A stretch of 64,000 nucleotides of DNA, taken from the NCBI RefSeq assembly GCF_003865135.1, contig NZ_BHZC01000001.1, forward strand, positions 6,944,001 to 7,008,000, given 5' to 3'. Positions 27,125-35,686 of the stretch are shown here, one piece after another. Position numbers and translations under genes: made by a program. How positions within the stretch are numbered: the stretch's first letter is position 1; each line of letters starts with the position of its first letter. The notes below the pieces were generated by a model that did no database searches, was not told the origin of the DNA, and worked only from the letters and a program-made list of their open reading frames with translations. Source of the stretch: Streptomyces chrestomyceticus JCM 4735. Lineage in GTDB: Bacteria > Actinomycetota > Actinomycetes > Streptomycetales > Streptomycetaceae.

Positions 27125-30100
27125 TTACGCCTCGGTCTTCTTGAGGCGGAAGGTCAGGTTGAGGGACTCGTCCTCGAACTGCTGGCCGTAGGTGTTGTCG
27201 GCCTCGCCTTGGGCGAAGTCGGTGGCCAGGACCTCGTCCGCGATGAGGGACTGGTGGTCGGTCAGGGCTGTGCGGACTTCCTCGTCGGGGGTCTGCCAGC
27301 GGAGGGTGATGCGGTCGGCCACGTCCAGGCCGCTGTTCTTGCGGGCCTCCTGGATGAGGCGGATGGCGTCGCGGGCCAGGCCGGCTCGGCGGAGGTCCGG
27401 GGTGATTTCCAGGTCGAGGGCTACGGTGGCGCCCGCGTCGGAGGCCACCGACCAGCCCTCGCGCGGGGTCTCGGTGATGATGACCTCGTCGGGGGAGAGG
27501 GGGAGCGTCTCGCCGTCGACGGTGATGGTCGCGGTGCCTTCGCGCAGGGCGAGGGAGAGGGCCGCGGCGTCGGTGGCGGCGATGGCCTTGGCCACGGCCT
27601 GGACGCCCTTGCCGAAACGCTTGCCCAGGGCCCGGAAGTTGGCCTTGGCCGTGGTGTCCACCAGGGAGCCGCCCACCTCGGAGAGGGTGGCGAGGGTGGA
27701 GACGTTCAGTTCCTCGGTGATCTGGGTGCGCAGCTCGGGGGAGAGTGACTCGAAGCCGGAGGCTGCCACCAGGGCGCGGGAGAGGGGCTGGCGGGTCTTG
27801 ACGCCGGACTCCGCGCGGGTGGCGCGGCCCAGTTCGACCAGGCGGCGGACCAGGACCATCTGCTTCGACAGTTCCGGGTCGATCGCGGAGTGGTCGGCCT
27901 CGGGCCAGGTGGAGAGGTGGACCGAGTCGGGGGCGTCGGGGGTGACCGGGACGACCAGGTCCTGCCAGACGCGTTCGGTGATGAACGGGGTGATGGGGGC
28001 CATCAGCCGGGTGACGGTCTCGATGACCTCGTGGAGGGTGCGCAGCGCTGCCTTGTCGCCCTGCCAGAAGCGGCGGCGGGAGCGGCGTACGTACCAGTTG
28101 GAGAGGTCGTCGACGAAGGAGGAGAGGAGTTTGCCGGCGCGCTGGGTGTCGAAGGTTTCGAGGGCGTCGGTGACGTCCCGGGTGAGGGCGTGGAGTTCGG
28201 ACAGGAGCCAGCGGTCCAGCAGGGGGCGGTCGGCCGGGGTAGGGTCTTCGGCGCTCGGGGACCAGTTGGAGGTGCGGGCGTACAGGGCCTGGAAGGCGAC
28301 CGTGTTCCAGTAGGTCAGGAGGGTCTTGCGGACCACTTCCTGGATGGTGCCGTGGCCCACCCGGCGGGCTGCCCAGGGGGAGCCGCCCGCTGCCATGAAC
28401 CAGCGGACCGCGTCGGCGCCGTGCTGGTCCATCAGCGGGATCGGGTCGAGGGTGTTGCCCAGGTGCTTGGACATCTTGCGGCCGTCCTCGGCGAGGATGT
28501 GGCCCAGGCAGACCACGTTCTCGTAGGAGGACTTGTCGAAGACGAGGGTGCCTACGGCCATGAGGGTGTAGAACCAGCCGCGGGTCTGGTCGATGGCCTC
28601 GGAGATGAACTGTGCGGGGTAGCGCTTCTCGAACAGTTCCTTGTTCTTGTACGGGTATCCCCACTGCGCGAAGGGCATGGAGCCGGAGTCGTACCAGGCG
28701 TCGATGACCTCGGGGACGCGTGTCGCGATGCCCTGGCAGGTGGGGCAGGGGAAGGTGACGGCGTCGATGTAGGGGCGGTGCGGGTCCAGGGCCGACTGGT
28801 CGGTGCCGGTGAGGTCGGTCAGTTCGGCGAGGGAGCCCACGCAGGTCAGGTGGTCCTCGGCGCAGCGCCAGATGGGGAGAGGCGTTCCCCAGTAGCGGTT
28901 GCGGGAGAGGGCCCAGTCGATGTTGTTGTTGAGCCAGTCGCCGAAGCGGCCGTGCTTGACCGACTCGGGGAACCAGTTGGTGCGCTCGTTCTCGCGCAGC
29001 AGGGCGTCCTTGACCGCGGTGGTGCGGATGTACCAGGACGGCTGGGCGTAGTAGAGGAGCGCGGTGTGGCAGCGCCAGCAGTGCGGGTAGCTGTGCTCGT
29101 AGGCGAGGTGCCGGAAGAGCAGGCCGCGCGCGTCGAGGTCGGCGACGAGGTGTTCGTCGGCCTTCTTGAAGAACTGGCCGCCGACGAGGGCGAGGCCCTC
29201 CTCGAAGGTGCCGTCGGGGCGCACCGGGTTGACGACCGGCAGGCCGTAGCCGCGGCAGGTCTTGAGGTCGTCCTCGCCGAAGGCCGGGGCCTGGTGGACC
29301 AGGCCCGTACCGTCTTCGGTGGTGACGTAGTCGGCGTTGACGACGAAGTTGGCGTCTTCCAGCTCGACCAGGTCGAAGGGGCGGCGGTAGGCCCAGCGCT
29401 CCATGTCGCGGCCGGTGAAGGTCTGGCCGGTCGTGGTCCAGCCTTCGCCGAGGGCCTTTTCGAGGAGGGGCTCGGCGACGACCAGCTTTTCCTGGCCGTC
29501 GGTGGCCACGACGTAGGTGACGTCGGGGTGGGCGGCGACCGCCGTGTTGGAGACCAGGGTCCAGGGGGTGGTCGTCCAGATCAGGAGGGCCGCCTCGCCG
29601 GCCAGCGGGCCGGAGGTGAGGGGGAGACGGACGAAGACCGAGGGGTCCACGACGGTTTCGTAGCCCTGGGCCAGCTCGTGGTCGGACAGGCCGGTGCCGC
29701 AGCGGGGGCACCAGGGGGCGACGCGGTGGTCCTGCGCCAGCAGGCCCTTGTCGAAGATTTGCTTGAGGGACCACCAGACCGACTGGATGTAGTCGGGGTC
29801 CATGGTGCGGTACGGGTCGTCCAGGTCCGTCCAGTAGCCCATCCGGGTGGTCAGGTCGGCGAACGCGTCGGTGTGGCGGGTCACCGACTCGCGGCACTTG
29901 GCGTTGAACTCGGCGATGCCGTACGCCTCGATGTCCTTCTTGCCGTTGAAGCCCAGTTCCTTCTCGACGGCCAGCTCGACCGGCAGGCCGTGGCAGTCCC
30001 AGCCGGCCTTGCGGTCGACGTGGTAACCCCGCATGGTGCGGAAGCGGGGGAAGACGTCCTTGAAGACGCGGGCCTCGATGTGGTGGGCACCGGGCATGCC

Positions 30101-30265
30101 GTTGGCGGTCGGCGGGCCCTCGTAGAAGACCCACTCGGGGCGTCCCTCGGACTGCTGGAGGGTACGGGCGAAGATCTTCTGCTCGCGCCAGAAATCGAGC
30201 ACCGCGTGCTCAAGGGCGGGCAGGTCTACCTGGGCGGGTACCTGGCGGTACTGAGGCTGTGACAT
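27125..30265 (-). CDS. ileS: Isoleucyl-tRNA synthetase
   Basis: A 1046-aa class I aminoacyl-tRNA synthetase. The HIGH-like motif is HHIEA at residues 61-65 (after PPTANGMPGA) and the KMSKS motif is KMSKH at 597-601 in EDGRKMSKHLGN. The CP1 editing domain lies between them, and a long C-terminal tRNA-binding region follows. This looks like the eukaryote-like type 2 enzyme, a class that is often little affected by mupirocin; that inference rests on motif style only. ATG at 30265 has GGAGGAACG 5-14 bp upstream, and this site is part of a T-box regulatory switch. Confidence 0.96.
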   Translation of the reverse strand: MSQPQYRQVPAQVDLPALEHAVLDFWREQKIFARTLQQSEGRPEWVFYEGPPTANGMPGAHHIEARVFKDVFPRFRTMRGYHVDRKAGWDCHGLPVELAVEKELGFNGKKDIEAYGIAEFNAKCRESVTRHTDAFADLTTRMGYWTDLDDPYRTMDPDYIQSVWWSLKQIFDKGLLAQDHRVAPWCPRCGTGLSDHELAQGYETVVDPSVFVRLPLTSGPLAGEAALLIWTTTPWTLVSNTAVAAHPDVTYVVATDGQEKLVVAEPLLEKALGEGWTTTGQTFTGRDMERWAYRRPFDLVELEDANFVVNADYVTTEDGTGLVHQAPAFGEDDLKTCRGYGLPVVNPVRPDGTFEEGLALVGGQFFKKADEHLVADLDARGLLFRHLAYEHSYPHCWRCHTALLYYAQPSWYIRTTAVKDALLRENERTNWFPESVKHGRFGDWLNNNIDWALSRNRYWGTPLPIWRCAEDHLTCVGSLAELTDLTGTDQSALDPHRPYIDAVTFPCPTCQGIATRVPEVIDAWYDSGSMPFAQWGYPYKNKELFEKRYPAQFISEAIDQTRGWFYTLMAVGTLVFDKSSYENVVCLGHILAEDGRKMSKHLGNTLDPIPLMDQHGADAVRWFMAAGGSPWAARRVGHGTIQEVVRKTLLTYWNTVAFQALYARTSNWSPSAEDPTPADRPLLDRWLLSELHALTRDVTDALETFDTQRAGKLLSSFVDDLSNWYVRRSRRRFWQGDKAALRTLHEVIETVTRLMAPITPFITERVWQDLVVPVTPDAPDSVHLSTWPEADHSAIDPELSKQMVLVRRLVELGRATRAESGVKTRQPLSRALVAASGFESLSPELRTQITEELNVSTLATLSEVGGSLVDTTAKANFRALGKRFGKGVQAVAKAIAATDAAALSLALREGTATITVDGETLPLSPDEVIITETPREGWSVASDAGATVALDLEITPDLRRAGLARDAIRLIQEARKNSGLDVADRITLRWQTPDEEVRTALTDHQSLIADEVLATDFAQGEADNTYGQQFEDESLNLTFRLKKTEA

Positions 30266-30540
30266 CGGGGCGTTCCTCCGGCGGACACCTGCTGCGTTCT
30301 CCGTCCGGAGGGACGAGAGCCTGGGCTCCCGCGGTACCACCCTCCTTGGCGGTGTGCGCTCCACCGCCCCCTCATTGGGGTCGCGAGGCCGGTTCTACTG
30401 ACCCGCGGGCCGCTTGCTGGCCGCCCGTGGGCGTTCTTCCGGCGGCTCTGGGGTGATCTTCACGTCGCGCACGCCTCCGGGCTCGCACCGTCCCCGGATC
30501 GCTCATCGCTGCGTACGACGCTACTCGTCCCGTCCACGCC
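30266..30540 (-). promoter_or_regulatory. Isoleucine T-box riboswitch, translational type
   Basis: On the minus strand the leader of ileS carries the T-box core AGGGTGGTACCGCG (30343-30330), whose TGGT pairs with the tRNA acceptor end. Upstream, GACGGGACGAGTAGCG, GCGATGAGCGATCCGGGG and GTGAAGATCACCCC form stem I, and the ATC in the last is the isoleucine specifier. Downstream, CCTCCGG can pair with CCGGAGG, which contains the ribosome binding site of ileS. This fits the actinobacterial T-boxes that expose or hide the Shine-Dalgarno sequence when uncharged or charged tRNA-Ile binds. A -10-like TACACT lies at 30559-30554, just before the leader. Confidence 0.92.
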
Positions 30541-30881
30541 TTTCGCTGGGGCCAGTGTACGGGGCACAGGGGGTGCGCACCGACCGGTTTCACCGGCTGC
30601 GCCGAGTGAGGTAGCGGGCGCCGAGGGTGTGACCCGAATGGCGATACGCAGGGCGCGGGAGTCGGCGCCCGCGCGCGGGGCGCCCGGCGGCGGGCTCCGC
30701 GCGGGCCGTGGGCTGGCGGATTACCGGGCGGGCAGGGGGGCACAACGGATGGAGACCCGGCTGCCGTGGGGGGAGACCGGGCGGGAAAGGGCGGTGCGTC
30801 CCGTTGCCGCGTGCCTTGAGGCGATTTATCGTTCCGGTCACGATTCGCGAGCATGATCACATACGTGAAGGGGTCGCGGCC

Positions 30882-31721
30882 ATGGTGGCGAAGAAGACCG
30901 CCGCGAAGAAGAGCACGGCGGATGCCCGGAAGGCCGCGGCCGACAAGCCCGGACCCGCGGCGAAGAAGCGGGCGTCCGCCGCCACGGCGATGAGCGCGGA
31001 GGCCGTGCCGCACACCCCGGAGGAGGAGCCGGAGCACCCGCCCGCGGCCGGGAAGACGGCCGAGAAGACACCGGGCGGCAAGGGCGCGGGGAGGAAGAAG
31101 GCGGTGCGGCGGGAGGCCGGGGAGGCTCCCGCGGACGGCGGGCCCGCGCCCCGGAAGGCCGCCGCGAAGAAGGCGGCCAAGAAGACCGCACCTGCCGAGA
31201 AGGCGGTGCCCGCGAAGAAGACGGGAGCCAAGACGGTGGTGGAGAAGCAGACTCCGGGCGGGGCACCGGCCGCCGAGGCGGAGCAGGACGGGACGGCGGG
31301 CGCGGTGCCCAAGGCGCGCGCCGCGGCCCCCGGCGAGCTGGCGGTACGGCCCGGCGAGGACCCCTGGACGCCGGCCGAGGTCGCCGGGGCCCGTACGGAA
31401 CTGCACGACGAGGTCGCCCGGCTGCGTACCGAGATCCAGGCGTCCGAGGACGCGCTCGCCGGGCTGATGCGGGACACCGGTGAAGGCACCGGTGACGAGG
31501 CCGACACCGGCAGCAAGAACATCACCCGCGAACACGAGATGGCGCTGGCCTCCAACGCCCGCGAGATGCTGCTCCAGACCGAGCGCGCCCTGGAGCGGCT
31601 GGACGCGGGCACGTACGGCCTGTGCGAGAACTGCGGCAAGCCGATCGGCAAGGCCCGGATGCAGGCGTTCCCCCGGGCGACGCTGTGCGTGGAGTGCAAG
31701 CAGAGGCAGGAAAGGAGGTAG
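30882..31721 (+). CDS. DksA/TraR zinc-finger protein with a histone-like N-terminal tail
   Basis: A 279-aa protein. The C-terminal DksA/TraR zinc finger has Cys248, Cys251, Cys269 and Cys272 (CENC and CVEC), preceded by a helical hairpin from about residue 165 to 245. Members of this family act in the secondary channel of RNA polymerase. The N-terminal 130 residues are rich in Lys, Ala and Pro with AAKK and PAKK repeats, like the tails of histone H1 and of actinobacterial HU, and should bind nucleic acid. ATG at 30882, preceded by GTGAAGGGG. It is divergent from ileS across a 616-bp gap in which, apart from the T-box, nothing else was found. Confidence 0.88.
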   Translation: MVAKKTAAKKSTADARKAAADKPGPAAKKRASAATAMSAEAVPHTPEEEPEHPPAAGKTAEKTPGGKGAGRKKAVRREAGEAPADGGPAPRKAAAKKAAKKTAPAEKAVPAKKTGAKTVVEKQTPGGAPAAEAEQDGTAGAVPKARAAAPGELAVRPGEDPWTPAEVAGARTELHDEVARLRTEIQASEDALAGLMRDTGEGTGDEADTGSKNITREHEMALASNAREMLLQTERALERLDAGTYGLCENCGKPIGKARMQAFPRATLCVECKQRQERR

Positions 31722-31852
31722 GGAGGAGTGCCGGCAGGGGGTGGTGGTAGGGGCGGAGGCCAGTGGCCGGTGGCGGGCTCCGGATGAATCACCCGAGGCC
31801 GAGGGGACCGTACCCGCGGTGTCCGTACGCCTGTGCCGTACCCTCGTGCTCA

Positions 31853-32062
31853 GAGCCTGTGTCTAAACCCCGGCCGGGCGCCCGCCGTCTGGCACGCACG
31901 CTCGCGGCGTTGCCGAAACGCCCGCGTAGCTCCGCTACGAGGGCGCTCCGGCGCCTTGCGATCGGCTCGGCTTCCGAAGGGTGGTTGAAGGAGCCGAGAC
32001 GGAGCGCAGCGGAGTGCACCAGACGACGTGCGCTGATCCGACCGGGATTTAGACACAGGCTC
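31853..32062. mobile_element. 210-bp MITE with terminal inverted repeats
   Basis: GAGCCTGTGTCTAAA begins at 31853 and TTTAGACACAGGCTC ends at 32062. The complementarity continues inward with some mismatches for about 26 bp (CCCGG(C/T)CGG) and again around GTCTGG(C/T)(A/G). The element is flanked by TCA at 31850-31852 and TCA at 32063-32065, a 3-bp TNA-type target duplication as made by IS5-related transposases. A perfect internal hairpin, CGTAGC/GCTACG, is also present. There is no transposase, so it must be mobilised in trans. It lies between the DksA-like gene and lspA, ending 53 bp before the lspA start. Confidence 0.8.
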
Positions 32063-32115
32063 TCAGCCGGGGGCGGCCTGGCGTGCGGGACTCGACGGGC
32101 TGAGGGGCTCACAAC

Positions 32116-32787
32116 GTGGCAGAGGCGGAGCGCATCACCGGTACGCCGGAGACCGGGCCGGATTCCGAGCCGGGGACGGCGGCGGTGCCGGGAGCCGGGG
32201 GGAAGGCCGGCGGGACGGCGCCGCGGGAGCGGGACGAACACCGGGACGAGACCCTGGACGAGGACGAGGCCGGTGCCACCTCGGCGCGGGCCAAGGGCCG
32301 GGGCAAGCGGCGGATCGGCACGCTGTTCCTGGTCGCGGCCGTCGTCTACCTCCTCGACCTGGGCAGCAAGGCGCTGGTGGTCGCGAAGCTGGAGCACCAC
32401 GCCCCCATCGAGGTGATCGGGTCGTTGCTGCGCCTGGAGGTGATCCGCAACCGAGGTGCCGCCTTCAGCATCGGCGAGGCGCTGACGATCTTCCTCACCA
32501 TCATCGCGGCGATCGTGATCGTGGTGATCATCCGGATCGCCCGCAAGCTCTACAGCCTGCCGTGGGGCATCGCTCTCGGCCTGCTGCTGGGCGGCGCCTT
32601 CGGCAACCTCACCGACCGGATCTTCCGTACGCCGGGCGTCTTCGAGGGCGCGGTGGTGGACTTCATCGCCCCCGCCCACTTCGCGGTCTTCAACCTCGCG
32701 GACTCCGCGATCGTCTGCGGCGGCATCCTGATCGTGATTCTGTCCTTCCGCGGACTGGACCCGGACGGCACGGTCCACAAGGACTGA
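32116..32787 (+). CDS. lspA: Lipoprotein signal peptidase (signal peptidase II)
   Basis: A 223-aa integral membrane aspartic peptidase that cleaves prolipoproteins after lipid attachment. Four membrane helices begin near residue 75, and the catalytic aspartates are in GNLTDRIFR and [21 protein letters not shown] is another family motif. The first 70 residues are a hydrophilic, acidic, probably disordered extension that is absent from most LspA. GTG at 32116 is supported weakly, with no strong Shine-Dalgarno sequence; part of the extension might therefore be untranslated, but codon bias supports coding. The MITE just upstream may have changed its promoter. Confidence 0.94.
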   Translation: MAEAERITGTPETGPDSEPGTAAVPGAGGKAGGTAPRERDEHRDETLDEDEAGATSARAKGRGKRRIGTLFLVAAVVYLLDLGSKALVVAKLEHHAPIEVIGSLLRLEVIRNRGAAFSIGEALTIFLTIIAAIVIVVIIRIARKLYSLPWGIALGLLLGGAFGNLTDRIFRTPGVFEGAVVDFIAPAHFAVFNLADSAIVCGGILIVILSFRGLDPDGTVHKD

Positions 32788-32867
32788 GGCCCCGTGCCGT
32801 ACGGGCTGCGGGCCCCGGGTGACCGGGGCCGGCGGGAGTGCCGCGGCGGGCTGACATACTCGGTGAT

Positions 32868-33809
32868 GTGAGCACGATTCCCGAGATCCGCACCCTGCCC
32901 GTACCGGACGGCCTGGAGGGCGAGCGCGTCGACGCCGCGCTGGCCCGTATGTTCGGCTTCTCCCGTACGAAGGCCGCCGAGCTGGCGGCCGGCGGGAAGG
33001 TCCGGGTGGACGGCGCCGAAGTCATGAAGTCCGAGCGGGTGCACGGCGGTGCCTGGCTGGAAGTGGAGATGCCGCAGGCCGCGCCACCGGTGGAGATCGT
33101 CGCCGAGCCGGTCGAGGGCATGGAGATCGTGCACGACGACGACGACATCGTCGTGATCGTCAAGCCGGTCGGCGTCGCCGCGCACCCCAGCCCCGGCTGG
33201 ACGGGCACCACCGTCATCGGCGGGCTGGCCGCCGCCGGCTTCCGTATCTCGACCTCCGGCGCCGCCGAGCGCCAGGGCATCGTGCACCGCCTCGACGTCG
33301 GCACCTCCGGCCTGATGGTGGTGGCCAAGTCCGAGCGCGCGTACACCCTGCTCAAGCAGCAGTTCCGGGAGCGTACGGTCGACAAGCGGTACCACGCCCT
33401 GGTGCAGGGTCACCCGGACCCGATGAGCGGCACCATCGACGCGCCCATCGGCCGGCACCCGCAGCACGACTACAAGTGGGCGGTGACGGCCGACGGCAAG
33501 CCGTCGGTGACGCACTACGACCTGATCGAGGCGTTCCGGGCGGCCAGCCTGCTGGACATCAAGCTGGAGACGGGGCGTACGCACCAGATCCGGGTCCACA
33601 TGTCCGCGCACCGTCACCCGTGCGTCGGCGACCTGACCTACGGCGCCGACCCGACGCTCGCCAAGCGGCTGAGCCTCACCCGGCAGTGGCTGCACGCGAT
33701 GCGGCTGGGCTTCGAGCACCCGGCCGACGGGCAGTGGGTGGAGTTCGAGAGCGCCTACCCCGAGGATCTTCAGCGCGCCCTGGACCGGGTGCGGGCCGAG
33801 AGCGCCTGA
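32868..33809 (+). CDS. RluA/RluD family 23S rRNA pseudouridine synthase
   Basis: A 313-aa enzyme. An N-terminal S4 RNA-binding domain (residues about 18-75) is followed by the catalytic domain with Asp143 in [11 protein letters not shown], and KRYHALVQG and [10 protein letters not shown] follow. Closest in layout to RluD, which modifies helix 69 of 23S rRNA. GTG at 32868 has no Shine-Dalgarno sequence; CATACT at 32855-32860 would place the transcript start on the GTG, so a leaderless message is likely. It follows lspA, as in many bacteria. Confidence 0.93.
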   Translation: MSTIPEIRTLPVPDGLEGERVDAALARMFGFSRTKAAELAAGGKVRVDGAEVMKSERVHGGAWLEVEMPQAAPPVEIVAEPVEGMEIVHDDDDIVVIVKPVGVAAHPSPGWTGTTVIGGLAAAGFRISTSGAAERQGIVHRLDVGTSGLMVVAKSERAYTLLKQQFRERTVDKRYHALVQGHPDPMSGTIDAPIGRHPQHDYKWAVTADGKPSVTHYDLIEAFRAASLLDIKLETGRTHQIRVHMSAHRHPCVGDLTYGADPTLAKRLSLTRQWLHAMRLGFEHPADGQWVEFESAYPEDLQRALDRVRAESA

Positions 33810-33889
33810 GCCGGACGCCCCGCCCGGGGCGGTACGGGACACGGCGGTACGCGCCGTGCGCGGATAGGCCGGACGGCCGAGCGGCCGGA

Positions 33890-33910
33890 CCGCTCGTCCG
33901 AGCGGTTTTT
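33890..33910 (+). terminator. Rho-independent terminator after the pseudouridine synthase
   Basis: CCGCTC (33890-33895) and GAGCGG (33900-33905) form a 6-bp stem with a GTCC loop followed by TTTTT at 33906-33910, 80 bp after the stop codon. Confidence 0.75.
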
Positions 33911-33972
33911 GTGCGCTTCATGGCAGGCTTGGGGCGGAACGTGATCGATACCGACCCCGGAGTGCAGTCACC

Positions 33973-35574
33973 GTGGACCAGTTGGCCCTGATGTTCGTCC
34001 TACTTCTCGGGGCCGTGGTCATGGTCCCGGTCGGTGACCGGCTGGGCCTGCCGTCGCCGGTCCTGATGACGCTCGCGGGCGCGGTGCTGGCACTGCTGCC
34101 GTTCGTGCCGAACGTGGAGGTACCGCCGGAGTTCATCCTCCCGCTGGTGCTGCCACCCCTGCTCTACGCCGCCGTGCAGCGCACCTCCTGGCGGCAGTTC
34201 ACGGCCAACATCCGGCCCATCTTCCTGCTGGCGGTGGCCCTGGTCTTCGCGACCACGGCCGCCGTCGCCGCCGTGGCGCACGCCGTCGTCCCCGGGATGC
34301 CGATCGCCGCCGCGGTGGTGCTCGGCGCGCTCGTCGCACCGCCCGACCCGGTCGCCGCGACCGCCGTCGCGGGCAAGCTGGGGCTGCCCCGCCGCATGGT
34401 CTCCATCCTGGAGGGCGAGGGGCTGTTCAACGACGTCACCGCGATCGTGCTCTACCACGTCGCGCTCGCCGCCGCCGTCAGCGGCTCCTTCTCGGTGCCC
34501 TCAGCGGTCGGCTCGCTGGTGCTGTCCGCGGTGGTCGCGATAGCGGTCGGCCTGGTGCTGGGCTGGATCACCAACAAGCTGATGGGCCTGCTGGGCGACC
34601 CGACGCTGCAGATCGGCCTGACGCTGCTGGTGCCGTTCGTCGCGTACGTCCTCGCCGAGGAGTTCGAGGGCTCCGGGGTGCTGGCGGTGCTGACCACCGC
34701 GCTGTTCCTCGCCGAGTACGCGGTGGACGCCGACGACGTGATGGGCCGGCTGGCCGGCTACACCTTCTGGGAGATCGTCGACACCCTCGTCACCGGTGTC
34801 GCCTTCGGGCTGATCGGCCTGGAGCTGCACAACGTCATCAAGGTGGCCTCCGGCCGCTGGGGCGAGATGCTCGGCATCGGCGCCGCCGTCGTGGTGGTCG
34901 TGGTGGGCGTCCGGCTGCTGTGGCTGCTGCCCGCCGCCTGGCTGGCCAAGCGGATGCACAAGCGCCGCGACTTCGACGAGGACATCCCGCTGAGCTGGCG
35001 GGAGACCGTGATCATGTGGTGGTCCGGGATGCGCGGTGTGGCGTCCGTCGCACTGGCCCTGGCCATCCCGTACACGATCGACGGCGGCAAGGACTTCCCG
35101 GCCCGGGACGAGATCCTGTTCATCGCCTTCGCCGTGGTGCTCTCCGGCCTCGTCGTCCAGGGCCTGTCGCTGCCGACCCTGGTCAAGAAGCTGCGGGTGA
35201 AGGCCGACTCGGAGGCCGAGGAGAAGCTGGAGCACGAGCTGGCGCTCCGGGTGATCAAGGCGTCCAAGCGGCGCCTGAAGGAGATCCTGGAGGTCGAGGA
35301 GCTGCCGGAGGAGATCAGCGAGCAGCTCGCCCGGCGCGCCTACGACATGGGCGCCCGCATCGCGCCGGACATCGTGGACGACGACCGGCGGGAGCACTTC
35401 GAGAAGCGCATCACCCGGATGAAGAAGGTGCAGAGCATCCAGAGCGAGATGCTCTCGGCCGCCCGCCACGAGGTGCTGGCGGCGCGCAGCGAGCCGGGCG
35501 CCGACCCGGAGATCGTGGACCGGGTGCTGCGCCAACTGGACATGCGCAGTCTGCGGGGTGCTCCGCTGCCGTAG
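33973..35574 (+). CDS. CPA1 family Na+/H+ (or K+/H+) antiporter
   Basis: A 533-aa polytopic membrane protein with about 12 helices in residues 1-405 and a charged cytoplasmic tail of about 125 residues. The ion-binding motif is EGLFNDVTAIVLY (Asn-Asp, typical of electroneutral CPA1 exchangers), preceded by GALVAPPDPVAATAV. The GTG at 33973 has no clear ribosome site. Likely role: sodium or pH homeostasis. Transcribed alone, convergent to the MscS gene. Confidence 0.92.
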   Translation: MDQLALMFVLLLGAVVMVPVGDRLGLPSPVLMTLAGAVLALLPFVPNVEVPPEFILPLVLPPLLYAAVQRTSWRQFTANIRPIFLLAVALVFATTAAVAAVAHAVVPGMPIAAAVVLGALVAPPDPVAATAVAGKLGLPRRMVSILEGEGLFNDVTAIVLYHVALAAAVSGSFSVPSAVGSLVLSAVVAIAVGLVLGWITNKLMGLLGDPTLQIGLTLLVPFVAYVLAEEFEGSGVLAVLTTALFLAEYAVDADDVMGRLAGYTFWEIVDTLVTGVAFGLIGLELHNVIKVASGRWGEMLGIGAAVVVVVVGVRLLWLLPAAWLAKRMHKRRDFDEDIPLSWRETVIMWWSGMRGVASVALALAIPYTIDGGKDFPARDEILFIAFAVVLSGLVVQGLSLPTLVKKLRVKADSEAEEKLEHELALRVIKASKRRLKEILEVEELPEEISEQLARRAYDMGARIAPDIVDDDRREHFEKRITRMKKVQSIQSEMLSAARHEVLAARSEPGADPEIVDRVLRQLDMRSLRGAPLP

Positions 35575-35642
35575 GGCCGGGAGGGGCAAGCCGGGGGCCG
35601 TGAGGCCGGGAGGCGGCGAGCAGGAAGGCCGTGAGGCCACGA

Positions 35643-35679
35643 GGGGCGGGGTGCGGTCGCTGCGGTCGTACCCCGCCCC
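35643..35679. terminator. Bidirectional terminator between convergent antiporter and MscS genes
   Basis: GGGGCGGGGT (35643-35652) pairs perfectly with ACCCCGCCCC (35670-35679) across a 17-nt loop, in the 112-bp space between the two stop codons. Confidence 0.65.
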
Positions 35680-35686
35680 CGCGCCG

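Noticed and set aside
27890..30262. Plus-strand open frame of 790 codons opposite ileS
   Set aside because: Antisense shadow of ileS with Gly/Val/Asp bias and no family features.
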